Shown here: positions 23,726 to 44,637 of the stretch, one piece after another | Layout: each line of letters opens with the position of its first letter | Numbering within the stretch: the first letter of the stretch is position 1 | Source of the DNA: Paramacrobiotus metropolitanus | Taxonomy: Eukaryota > Tardigrada > Eutardigrada > Parachela > Macrobiotidae | DNA length: 64,000 nt | NCBI RefSeq assembly: GCF_019649055.1 | Contig: NW_026570297.1 | Location: 496,001 to 560,000, forward strand | Direction of reading: 5' to 3' | Notes under the pieces: model-generated | Databases searched by the model: none | Seen by the model: the letters and a program-made list of their open reading frames with translations, nothing else | What the model was told of the DNA's origin: nothing | Made by a program: the position numbers and the translations under genes

Positions 23726-26700
23726 TTAATAGCGAACTATAATTTTAGCCACATTAAGACCGGTCAAACGTTCGAACGCGGCACTGCCATCTTCGGACAA
23801 CTGAATACCAGACCGCTTCTGTCCTTTAACACTCTTCTTCCCGCAGTTGTAACCCCCTGGGACATTGAACCGATTTGACAAACGCCGGCCAAGGCTTTTC
23901 TTGAAGTTTGGCATTGGGGCATAATTTTGCTCGCGCAGAACCTGGAATATTAAATATCTTAGCAATGCAACGAAACAAAAGTAGGTAATTACAGTCCCAT
24001 ACTTTCCATTTTTCTTTACAACCGATTTAGTTTCAGGACACACCTTTATGTATTTAATCCCCATGTTATTCAAAAGCACTTAATGTAATGGGCCCTTTAA
24101 GGCTACCAATTTCTAATATTTTGCGCTCTATACTCGCAAAGGTAATCATGTAACCTACCAACGGTCGTCACCTTTAATGAATTCTGAAAAACTTTATAGC
24201 CGTTATACCGTTCGAAGAACTGCCAAATCAGATCACTGTTGCGCTCGGCAAAAATTATGATCGGTTGTTTGCTAAAACTTTATAGCCGTTATACCGTTCG
24301 AAGAACTGCCAAATCAGATCGCTCTTTAGTTGTGCTGTTGCGCTCGGCAAAAATTATCGCTAATCCTGGAAAATAGCAATTTTGTTATACGTATGGAAAC
24401 AACTTATAAGGATTAAGGATAAGGCTGTTGCCACTTGCCATATTAGGCACACAATACAGTAATATTGTAGTAGTTTTGCAGCTGCCTCAAATTTGTTTAC
24501 CAGCCATCCACTTCTTCGAAGGAATGGTCTCCTTGCTTCGTCCTGTCGTGCTGCCCGACGCATCGGACATTACATCCTAAAATCAATGTAGCACATACAA
24601 TGGTGTAAAGTTTACTTGGTTTTCTACGCTCTCAGCGACCGGTATATAGTGGACATATTACCACTAAGTTGTGTGTGACAAGCGCTGATTAATCGTACAT
24701 AAATGTACTGTCACAAAATTTAAGTGTACACTGTATAGCAAACTGCACTTTGCAGAAATAAACAAATGTGTAGAAGGTTCCGAAACTTTCGCACACCATG
24801 TTTTACTAAAGTTTCCTCCCAATACCTTTCACCACCATCAGGCCCCGCACACCACGGTCACACCATGCTTGTCCAGGGCCACCGTTCTTGCGGCGCCACC
24901 ATGTACATAAAATACCTGCCGTCTCCGAACGCCACCTTATACTCGTAGTACCGAAAATATATAGTAGACGATGGTACATGTGCCACTAATCTTTATGAGC
25001 TATGTTGGTATTTTTGTGTTTTTTTTCTACTGGCATGAACAATTATTTGGCTCAAGACTTGACCTCAGCTGTTGCCTTCCAAATCGGTTTTAAAATCAAG
25101 ACAAGAAGATATTTTAAAGTTGATGATTTTTATTTTGCTAAGTCTCTAGTTTTTACCTGTTCTGACAATGGCGGAAGTTCATCTTCGCGGAGTGGACTGT
25201 GCGACGAATCCAGAGTGTTCACTTCCGCGCCAGACGATGCTGTAACAAAGAAATCCGATAATTTCAAACCAGCAGCATTAGGCCTGCCAGTAACAAAGCA
25301 TTCTTAACGTATTTCTTTCGTAAATTCTGTCCTTCAGAGCAGCGCAGTGGACTGGACAATTCAGCTAAAATTCGGCTATCGTACAAGTGCACTACGCCAT
25401 ATTATTATATGCCGAATTAAATGTATAACATGCTTACTGTACTTCGACGGTACAAATAGAACATTAGGTAAGTAGTTTGCATATACGTAAACAAATAAAA
25501 GAAACGTCATCGGCTTCGCCTCCGCGTTTCTTGTGGTCCACGGCCTTGTGGTATTTGATTTCGAATGAATATTTATATCTTGCTGTATTAGTTTAAATTT
25601 ATGTTTCGTCGAAACATGATCGGAACATCGCAGCAGCAGAAAACACAGATTTTATATAAAAATTGATTGATAAAATCATGACTGTTTTAACCTCGGAAGC
25701 ATTCCCTTTGGCTGTACACAGATGTTTGTAATATATAGTATTCTCTTACCCAAATACAAACCCGAATTTCACTGTCTACGGTATAGGTAATAATTGAAAC
25801 TCACAATGCGAATGCACTGGACACTACCACTAGTTCGGTGACTATATCAGTCACTGGCTCGTTTCATTGGAGCAGATGTGTCTGGTGTGTTTCAGGTCAG
25901 AAGTGGCAGCTTGGTCATCCGCTCACTTAACGGGCTTGCTATCAGGCACCGTGCACGGACAGTACTCGTAACGGTAGCTCGGTCTCTACTTCACCTAATG
26001 GGCTCTGGACAGAGTGGTAGTACTGGCCAGAGTGGTAGTTCGGTTTTTCGTTCACCTAGCAGACAATATTCGACAGTAGTGGTAGTTGGGTTGCTCGTCA
26101 ACCAAGCTGACATTGTGCACCGGACAGTAGTGGCAGCTCAGTCACTCATTTACCTTGCGGAATCTGTGTACAGGACAGTAACGGTAGTTCGGTTATTTGT
26201 TTACCTAGCGGACTCTGTGTGCTAGACGGTAGTGGTTGTTCGGTCACTAGAACAGAAAAGATTGGTCAGAACCGACGGAAATGTTCTAATAAGAACTTTT
26301 CGTTATTTTTTGTGTTGCTTGGATTACGTGGCAAGAGAGCTGGCCCAGGTTAAGTAGTAAGTCACGTTAATTTAATGTTTTAGTCGCAGTTACGTTAATG
26401 TTTTATTCGCAGTTAACTTAATTTTTTTAAAGTTTTACTGTATTGCGAACGTTACCGTTAATTTACCGTTATCGATAAGCACAATGCTTTTATGGCTAAC
26501 GCAAGATCGTTCTCCGTCGACCGGCATGATAAATTTCAAAAAGGTAGTTTTAAGAAATGTTAATAATGTATTCGGTAGTGTATTTTGTAAAGTTTGAAAG
26601 GTCCTTAATTTTTAATTGAATTTTTTAATTACCAACATAGCTACTTAAATTCTATATTTCAGTTAAGTACTGATGCACTTTAATAAAGTATGGAGATACT

Positions 26701-29211
26701 TCGGTGGTTGAGGTTTGCCGAAAGAATTTGTTTGTTTGAAAGGATCTGTTTGATGGAGTTTTTAGAAAAACTGAGACCGTCTAGCCGGGTACTAGAATAT
26801 GGGCTTTCAGATTATGCTAACGGTTTTTGCTGAATCTGTAGAGGAATGCCGGGTTGGTGTAACCTTTTTTATTTTTTGTGGTAATAAAGATCTAGAATCT
26901 GGATAGCTACAGTCCCACAACAAACACTTCGACGTTACGTGGATATATCCCGAAAATGGTAGTGTTTGACGGTTGTGTGTCATGCACGCAACGGCGATAA
27001 TCGACGGCAAAAGTGATTTAATTTAAAACGGCGTTGGGGAAGGTTAACCCACCAAAGTCAGCCACTAAGGAGTGCGAATATCAACTTGAAAATTGGCACT
27101 TGTGAATGAAATAATTCAGTCAAAAAAAACTGATTTTTTGAGAATTTTTTTGAGCAACCAAGACCTGTGCGAACCCAAAATTCCGGATTTTGGTCACCTT
27201 TGGTCACTGGGTGCATGCCCAGGCCACATTGTATTTGACAGTCCGATTTTTTAAACTGACGCTCAACATCTCTACTGTGAAATAAAACTAAAGAATATGA
27301 GCTATCTGGGTTTCGGGCTCTTAAAGAAAAAATGTTCCCCACCCTGCCATTTGACAGGGATGGACGGGAACGGGTTAAATGGGACGGTGAGGTTTAGAGT
27401 GGTATGCTCGGAAACTGGTTCCTTAACGGGCTCTGTGCATTGGTTAGCAGAAAGCTTGGTCACCTGCTCACCTAGCATGTTTTATGGTGATGGTCCAATA
27501 CAAAATGATTTTATCCTAGCGTCGTCTGCTTGGCCGGTACTTCTGTAGGAAAAGCGCAATGCTCTTGTTTTGCACAATGCTCTTGTTAGAAGCGCAATGC
27601 TCTTGTTTTGCGATGGTAGGCTTAACTATTTCAATGTAATGAAAGCCACTTGGAGTCTTGGACTCTTATATTTTTTTAATTCTTTTTTTACGTTGGTTTA
27701 CGTGGCAACATCGCTTGGTTTAAGATAACTAATAATAATCACAATTGCAATTTCGCTTCATTTGCTGCTAACAATTCGAAACAGTTTACTTTTTGGCTTT
27801 CGAAGCAGGAGCTGTTTTGAAAGAAATGAATACTATCTGGCCGGGTTTTCGACTACGGGCTTTCAGAATATAATATTAGTTTTGGTCGGTCTTCTCTGGT
27901 TTGGTGGCTGTGGTGTATCCCATTCGGGGCAATATAATCTGAAAATCTGGATAATGTAAGGCATGTGATATAGTAGCATTAGCACTAAGCAAATGGTCAA
28001 CTGATTACTTGAAGTGTCATTAGGATTGTGTGGTTTCACAATAAGGGTCAAATTATTCTTTTGTAGTGGCATTAGTCAAATTATGATGTGGACTGTAGTG
28101 ACAATAGCTCTCGCCGAAAAAATTTACTTGCTGTAGTACGTGTTATAAAAAGTGACTAACGTAGTGTATACGTACGTGGTGACCTTAATGCAAACCTTAG
28201 TGCAGACGGGAGTGTATATTGTAAGCCAGAGTACAAATCAATCAAAGTTTTGGCCGTTGCTCTCGTATCATTCCAGTGGCGTATTCCTATAGTAAAATTT
28301 TTCAGAGAAATCTCAGAGGATTTCCGACTGACAAAATACTTGAAATTTTTGATGAAAATGTGTTTTATCTTGCATATTCTCTCTTAATGTAGGGATACTT
28401 TGCAAATACTACCTAACAAACTAACTTTGCAAATACTACCTATTACTCCCTAACAAAATTGCCTTTTTTTCGAATATTTATTTTACCTCGAATTTGGGAG
28501 ACCTCCGATGCGACAACGGTTGCATCACGGGTCTATACGGGGTTTCCCAAACGAGCTTCGTGTTCGTTTGCAGAGGCCGGATCCTGTTCTGCTTGCACAG
28601 TTTCAGCCACTACATAAAACTTTGAGTTATCATATTTCACTGATGCAGATAAATGAATAACTATCATGACATGCAGTGTTATAGAAGTATATAGAATATT
28701 GCGGAAGAATCATGCAAAAATCGTTAAACAACAAAGGTACCCCGTTGTGAAATCGGAGCCGCAGCTGTAGGAACGGCAGCATTCCCGTTGATCTTTAATG
28801 CTGCGAACTTTACGCACTTCTGCAGTTGCTCGTTGGACAGTTCCTTCTGGGACTGATTGTTCAACGTAAAAGGCTTTACCCTATCAAGCAGTTCACAGAT
28901 TGTTTTTTGCATCACAGTGAACGCTACGCCGCTGCATCATTTTACTGCTTTTCAATTTACCGGATTTAGGAGCCCAACCAAATTGTCCTGGTTTATCAGT
29001 TTCAAAGAACTGCACGTAGACACCACGATTTCTGGCGATCTCCGGTGGCGTTTCCACGCACGCCGGCCAGCGGTTGTAACCTGCGTTATCTTTCGTAGTC
29101 ATTGCATTGTCAATTGGAAAGCATGGCGAACCTTCTTAAGGAGACTTATGTAGCCATACCTTTTAGCTTTGCCCAGACGACTTGCCCAGTTGCAAAGGAC
29201 ACTGCTGACAT
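23726..29211 (-). CDS. PWWP-domain protein gene inside the MULE, exon model partial
   Basis: The start at 29211 opens MSAVSFATGQVVWAKLKG. The intron 29159-29081 joins in phase to YNRWPACVETPPE (29080-28961) and RNRGVYVQFFE...FGWAPKS. G.(V)VWAK.KGY..WPA.V plus the YVQFFET strand is a classic PWWP fold, a family that usually reads methylated histone tails and binds DNA. Candidate later exons, each with plausible splice sites, are 28880-28741 (VKPFTLNNQSQKELSNEQLQ), about 28602-28530, about 25254-25160, 24575-24504 (DVMSDASGSTTGRSKETIPS) and 23941-23726, which ends at a stop after LTGLNVAKIIVRY. Phases do not all connect (for instance after 28961 and 24504), so exons are missing from the model or the gene has decayed. 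It lies wholly within the transposon and converges on the transposase. PWWP identity is strong; the full protein is not resolved. Confidence 0.5.
24189..24358 (+). repeat. Direct duplication of about 70-85 bp
   Basis: The block starting AAAACTTTATAGCCGTTATA and ending GCGCTCGGCAAAAATTAT occurs twice, at about 24189-24257 and 24273-24357. The second copy has a 16-bp insertion before TGTTGCGCTC. The high identity points to a recent local duplication in an intron of the PWWP gene. Confidence 0.8.
25905..26250 (+). repeat. Minisatellite, about 51-bp unit, six to seven copies
   Basis: Units begin GGTAGTTCGGT (near 25972, 26033, 26080, 26131, 26182 and 26233), continue with a CTCGTTCACCTAGCGGACTCTGTG-like centre and end CGGACAGTAGT. 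Spacing is mostly 51 bp, with two longer units at the 5' end. Because 51 is a multiple of three, the array keeps one frame open from 25878 to 26225; I read that ORF as a by-product. A diverged unit lies at about 27400-27480. Confidence 0.75.
27540..27612 (+). repeat. Short tandem duplication of GCAATGCTCTTGTT
   Basis: GCAATGCTCTTGTT, or a near copy with CACAATGC, occurs three times within 70 bp. It is a small local expansion within the MULE. Confidence 0.7.
28178..28262 (+). repeat. Copy 2 of a dispersed repeat within the MULE
   Basis: Direct-orientation relative of 20210-20290, sharing the GTGACCTTA start, CTTAGTGCAGAC/ATTAGTGCTGA centre and AGTACAAATC/AGTACAAATG end. Confidence 0.55.
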
Positions 29212-29476
29212 TTTTGCAGTTACGCCGATATTACGCAGCTCAAAATTTAAAAAACAGAGCGATGTAAAGATCACGCCAAATAAAATTTTCCCGTGACAGA
29301 AATTGTTAATCTAACCGTGGAGATGTTAATCTTTAAGATAGCCATCAAACGTAATTTGGTAAATAAAACAACAGGAACAACACTGGAAAGCCGTAGCTCT
29401 GTCTTGTTTAATTGAGTGATTATGCCAGCCACTCCACGGTCGCTAGCAGCCTGTTATACGTTTGCATGGTGACTTA

Positions 29477-29642
29477 GGCCTTGTCCCGAATTCGAAGCGA
29501 ATCTTGTTGCGATACAGCAACTCCACCTCGCGAGGTGGCTTCGCGTACCGTATCGGTAGAGCGTAGCCACTACGTACAACCACCTCGATGCGGTTGAGCA
29601 ACCGTACCAAAACCACATTCGCTTCGAATGCGAGACGAGGCC
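29477..29642. mobile_element. Tourist-like MITE (PIF/Harbinger type), 166 bp
   Basis: Ends are GGCCTTGTCCCGAATTCGAA on the left and, as reverse complement of the right, GGCCTCGTCTCGCATTCGAA. About 27 of 31 terminal bases agree. A TTA trinucleotide flanks each side (29474-29476 and 29643-29645), the TWA duplication typical of PIF/Harbinger, and GGCC termini also fit Tourist elements. There is no coding capacity. It sits inside the MULE just upstream of the PWWP gene, so it inserted later or travelled with the element. Confidence 0.75.
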
Positions 29643-32549
29643 TTACTTAGAAGTTAGAACGAGCAGAGCCCGCGAAAATTGAGCAGCACAGACAAAGCCA
29701 TGGACAAATTATAACTCAGTGCAAAAATAAAAACTTAAAACAGTAGCCATGGGAAAATAAACAATATTTTTGGTACCACCAGGCTACACCTTCAGGCAAG
29801 TATAGGGTAATTAGGGTTTATAAGCGAAGCATAGAATTCTACAACATATGAAAGTCCACAGTTAACATTAACTTTTAAATGATTTCAGTACATTTTTATC
29901 AGAAAAAAGTAAGGTAAAATTAATGGCACTACCTTTGTCGATCACTGTCTCTTAAAAAGTCCCCATATCAATATACGAAAGTTTAACGTTTATTTTAGTT
30001 TCCGGTTACATGTATTAAAAAAATGAGGTTGTTGGAGAACTAACTGCTCATTGAAAAACGATATAATTTACAGTCTACATAGTTTCCCGTAAATCTTGAT
30101 AGTCGTTAAATTAAGGATTCTGTTGTGGCCGTATGCAATTATATTCCGCTCAATTTGCGGGGTCTACTAGTACTATTATATTTTTGCTATTGTTTTGACC
30201 CCAGAACACATTCAAACCACTTTCGTGACGAAGTATTAAATTTAATGGAATTGCAAATTTTTATTTGTATTACTTAGTCGTTTTTTGCCAAACCTAAGAA
30301 ATACTAAAAAATAAAAATGGCGTAATCGTAAAAAAAGTACGACATTATTAAATTTAAGTACTTTAAACCTGAGGGGTTTTTTTATTGTTTGCACATCTGA
30401 TTTTTTTCTGACATTTATCACAGCAGTTTTTTTAACCTTGTACGTTTGCTAAAACCTACTGTCTTGAAACGTTGGATTTGCGTAGATCTAAATGATAAAT
30501 TTTGGTTGATAAGGATTACTGAAAAGCAAAAAGCTGAGATTAAAAAGTTATCTTAGCATCATACCACACTTCTTAGTAAATTAGATGCATATAAATATGT
30601 TTTAGCTGTTTTTGGAAATGAGAAAGAGGTTTGCGATACGCTACTTCCACTGCCGAGTACCAACGCTTTCTAAATGTGATGAAACTTGTGTCAAAATAGT
30701 TTTGGAACGCATTATAAGCAATTATTCCGCTGGCTCAAAACTTTTGTGAACACTACTATGAGCACTAGGGTTAAGACTATGCTTCGAACTAGCATGACCA
30801 CTTGGGTTCATACGTAGATCAAAACTAACATTAGTGCTCGCGTTAAGACTCTCGTTAAAGCTTACACTAACATTTTTATCTTTACGACCAAATATCATTT
30901 GATAAATAATTTTTTGTCTTCACGAATCGTTAATATTGCGCTACACATAATTATTTTTTGCAAAATGCTTTATGAAAAAACTTTTAAGCGGACGCTTTAG
31001 CATGAGATAAATTTGGCACAAAGACATTTCGCCGATTCGCCACACAGATATTTCGGCATGTAACTGTCATTTTTTGTGCACGCCTAATCTAAATATTCTC
31101 ATTAGAATGTTTTCTTATGTTAACTTGTGTTTCCTTGTTTTTGTGCACATTTCTTGCGCTTTTCTAATATTTTTTTGTGGTTATTATAAAATTAGCCTTT
31201 TTGCTTTGCTTTAGTTTAATGTATTTTTTAATCGCTTACGTTTTCCAACTTCCCAAGTTTTCTAAAATTTAGAATTGAAGCTAAATTTCACTATGCCAAA
31301 ATCACTATATACCAAAGTGTCCTTTGCCGATTTATCCTTATGCGGGTTTACCCTTATGCGGAACGGTACGTATATCAAGCGGCTACCCCTGCGCAGATAT
31401 TACTAAAAAGATTTTCACCCAAATCTTTAAGTTCAGTGTTTTTAAAAAAAAATAACAAAAATATAAATGAATTGAAAACATTTACGTTGCGAACGTTTAT
31501 TTGAGTGATAGTTTTGCATAAGATTTGCAGAAAAAGATTGGAGTCAGTTCGTACGGGGATTTGCTAAAGCCAAGCAAAACGGTTGTTTAAATTTGAGCGT
31601 CTGCTGCCCGTATTTTTAACAAGAGCCTTTAACCAGAGTGCTGTTCTTAGTTAATAACTGAGTATAAACCTTAGTAATCATGTTAGTCAAAATCGAAGTC
31701 TTAACCCGAGTGCACGCATTAGTATCGTCAAAAGTTTTAATTGACTGGAGGTTGCAAGTTATATTTGCGTTTTCAAGCCCATTTTGTAATTTCTGGCGTT
31801 CTTATTTGTTATTATTATTATTTTTAATTATTCATCGTGGAGCTAGGGTGACATTCTAGCTGGGATTTTAAACCTGGCCAAACAGTGAAAACTAAAACTT
31901 CGAGCGCAGATAGACAGACTCCTCAAACAAACTTGACACGGTTCAAAGCTTGCTTAAAAGCACCAATAGTACGAATATCGAACAGATCAGAAAAATTAGA
32001 ATCAACAAAAAACGTCCACAATTTATTAAGTTTTCAAGCAAAGGTCGTCTCGCCAACTTTCTTCTTCTCTTCCGCCATGATCAGTGTGCAGGCGCGATCT
32101 GCAATGTCCGTTTAATTGGTTTGGAAAAAACCCACAGTGATAAAATTTAATTGCGTGGCCTAACTTTATAAATACTGTGCGCTGATGCATCGTCCGCCTG
32201 ATTGCCTTGTATAGATTTTTTTTCAGTGAAAAATTCTAGCACAGTCAAGGTAAAATATGTAGTAGTGCAATAGTGAATGCAGATTTGTGGATCACTGGAT
32301 AAGTTGCGCTGCTCACACCAAGGTTTCTCACATTTGGACAAGAACTAATCTGAAAATGCGAATTTACAATTTAAAATTTGATTAGGTAGTCGGCAATGAC
32401 TTTTATTTGGAGATCCGGAATAAAAAACTTCGATTACGTGAGTTTGTTAGCTTGTTTGATCACAAACTTAGACTCCACAGCCAAAATTTCCAATGGATTT
32501 CATGCGAGAGTGGACGTGTAATTGCTGAAGAGAGCACGAGACGCCAAGT
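29643..32549. other. Right part of the MULE, no gene recognised
   Basis: AT-rich sequence between the Tourist-like MITE and the right TIR. It should hold the promoter of the PWWP gene if that gene is transcribed from the right end. On the minus strand a short frame from an ATG at 32078 (MAEEKKKVGETTFA) looks like the start of a basic-acidic protein, but I could not splice it onward. The rest are short ORFs and repeats of the ...AACATTAGTGC... kind. Confidence 0.45.
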
Positions 32550-32628
32550 GCACAAAATGAACCGAATTAGGTGAATAACTCAGATCCCAACCCTCCAGCA
32601 GGATTGGATCAGAGCACAGACTCACGTG
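32550..32628 (-). repeat. Right terminal inverted repeat of the MULE
   Basis: Reverse complement of 17161-17238: 44 of the outer 45 bases are identical, then weaker similarity. The outermost bases are CACGTG at 32623-32628. Confidence 0.85.
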
Positions 32629-32636
32629 GCCAGCCG
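32629..32636 (+). repeat. Right target-site duplication of the MULE
   Basis: GCCAGCCG, identical to 17153-17160 in the same orientation and directly outside the right TIR. Confidence 0.85.
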
Positions 32637-33410
32637 CTGTCACTGATTGGCTGACACATAAAGCAGGCCTTTATTTCACATTTTATCGGCCGCGACAGAC
32701 TCGAAACGCATACAGCGCAGATACACACACAACGCCAGCGTGCCAGTTGCGAAAACTCAAGATTTTTCTTGTGTCTAGTTTTTTTTATCTTCATTAGCAG
32801 TACTTTGCTGCTGGTGTGCTCATTTCGCCATTGTCAACGTTTAACAAGCCGTGTAAAAGCGGTTTGCGAGCAAGGCCGCACATAAAACAGGCAGCCGCTG
32901 TCGATCATGCGCAACTGATGGTTTTCCTGTCGCGCTGACACACACTGGGTGGCTTAACAACCCGGCGCACACCAGCCATCTCCCGGTTCACCCGCCCCCG
33001 TGCGCTGTGTGTTCTTATCATTACACTCCCTGTGATCGGGTATTTATTGCCCGCTTATCGCTACAGCTGCGCTGCCTGCTGTGACAGGATTTTACTGACT
33101 GGCTATCTTTATCTGGCCGTGCGTTTGAATTTGAATGCTAATTTTATTCTTCTGCTCGTTTCTCTCTGTCTGCTCTCTTCCACAACTCTCTCCTTCTGAT
33201 GTTCCCCTGGAAATAGAGCGCATTTCAAGTGGCAGGAGTGCGTCCATTGGGTGTTGAAGAGCCCCAGCTGCATGATCTTTATCAATTGCCTTGATCTCCT
33301 TGGTGTTGTGCTGTGTGTGGCTGTGTGACGGTGTGCTCGGACTGCACGGAGAATCGCCAGTGTGCACTTTTGCAGGCGCTGCATGCTGCCTGCGCTGAAT
33401 CAGTCTTGCC
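32637..33410 (+). promoter_or_regulatory. Src42A upstream region and 5' UTR
   Basis: 774 bp between the transposon end and the Src start codon, with a higher GC content than the transposon. No TATA element is evident close to the ATG. The large MULE separates this part from the TATA-like site at 17031, which may once have been only about 0.9 kb further upstream. Confidence 0.45.
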
Positions 33411-43171
<9,761 letters not shown>

Positions 43172-44637
43172 AATGCCCCGCTCTTCCTCCCCCTTGTGCG
43201 CCCCGTGGTGTCTTTGTATCTCTCGTTGATATTCGCGACAGGACCACACTTGTTTGTAATCTGAGTGTTCGCGTTCGAATTTTCGTGGGACGCGACGCTG
43301 CCTCGGCTGGACTATTTTAATTGGATTAATTTTAAAATGTTTTTTTTTCTAGTAAATTTATACCGTTAGTATTGTGCTTGACTCTCTCTCTTTGATTTCA
43401 GTTCTCGGCCTGTGTGTGCGGGCTTTTTGATGATCCTGGTTTACTTTGTATCGTGGGCTGCTTTTTTGATTTTTATTTTGTTTTTATTGGCAATTTTGTG
43501 GCGGCTGTGTTTTGGGCAGCCTCGTATTTGACCGGATTTTTAGATAGTTTTATTGTGGTTTTTTTTATTGATCGAAAAAACCGCCATGTGTTCAGTGTTC
43601 TGGCTGATCTGATCTGGTAATGCTTATTATGCAGCGCGGCCTCTGCTTATAAAATATTATTTCAGCTCTTGTGTAAATCCTTTGCAATAAAATTCTCTTG
43701 CGCTGAAAACACAAATCAAAATACATGCTATCAGTAAAATAACACCACAAAATGAATCCAGAATCATGTTCCTACAGGTAGTATGCTGCATGTACATTTA
43801 AAATTTTGAATTGATTTGATTGTGTCCATAAAGTTAAGAATGGCAATAATTTGGTCTCGGAAAACGCAGATTGTACACAAAAATCCACACGAACGGATTG
43901 AAAAATTGTCTTAAAATATTTCTTTACAGAAACTTGAATAACGTACGGGAAAATGTTGTACACGAGTAATATGACTTCTACACTAGTAAAATATCTGCTT
44001 CTAGTTGTACTGTAGTACTTGCTTTTGTCTGTGCAAATGACGCAGGACAGAGGGACCTTTCCGGAAGTCAGTTTTGTCCAATATCCATGAATCCATTCTG
44101 GCGTGTACTGCTGACTTTCGCCAATGTTTTACACATGAAACGGGATCGATAATTATTTGTAGCATATTCTGCTATATAACTTAAGAATGTAAGAAAAACA
44201 ATTATGTGTAGTCCTGAAAAAATGCTACACAGACCACTGTCCACTAGACCATTGACTCCTTCCGTATTGCACTCCGTATCGACGCATTCCGTATTGCGAC
44301 TCAGAATTAAAGCGCCACCGCCTCCGAGTGGGCGGTGTGGCGATCAAACGAAATTAGAGAACACTACTGACTTTCGCCAAACTTCCGCTTCCGTCACCAT
44401 TTGTCGAAAAATATTTTCGCTCTTCTTATTAGCCTTCTATTACACTCATAAATCATAATTACAGTAATTTCTTATGTAGCTTCAGTCCCGTGAAAAATAT
44501 CTTCAGTTGACTTTTTATGCGATTTTTTCCTGATATTACGATCTTGAAATGATACGAGATTTTATCCAGTTAATAAAAGCGTAAGTTGCATGTCCGCAAG
44601 CAGGTGACGATAACAGCTGAGCGTTGAGAACTTAAGC
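43172..44637. other. Src42A 3' UTR and intergenic DNA
   Basis: Holds a probable Src poly(A) signal, AATAAA at about 43687, then AT-rich DNA. The open stretch 43414-43620 is hydrophobic by base composition and has no recognisable motif. I see no RNA gene. Confidence 0.55.

Larger units (their letters stand above)
17161..32628. mobile_element. Large Mutator-like (MULE) DNA transposon, 15,468 bp, complete ends
   Basis: The left end at 17161 and the reverse complement of the right end at 32628 both start CACGTGAGTCTGTGCTCTGA. 44 of the outer 45 bases agree, with weaker similarity to about 80 bp. The 8 bp outside each end are identical and direct: GCCAGCCG at 17153-17160 and 32629-32636. Matching TIRs with a target duplication identify a single insertion. 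Inside are a decayed MULE transposase with SWIM motif at the left, a PWWP-domain gene entering from the right and pointing toward it, a 51-bp minisatellite, nested Tourist-like DNA and many short repeats. MULE elements typically make 8-11 bp duplications, which fits. Convergent genes running inward from each TIR recall maize MuDR (mudrA/mudrB), though no homology to mudrB is implied. Confidence 0.88.

Noticed and set aside
25878-26225. 115-codon open frame on the plus strand
   Set aside because: It is produced by the 51-bp tandem repeat, whose length is a multiple of three; the translation only repeats the unit.
31885-32150. Two overlapping frames near the right MULE end
   Set aside because: Translations are Ser/Lys-rich without motifs and the two frames look equally good, as expected by chance.
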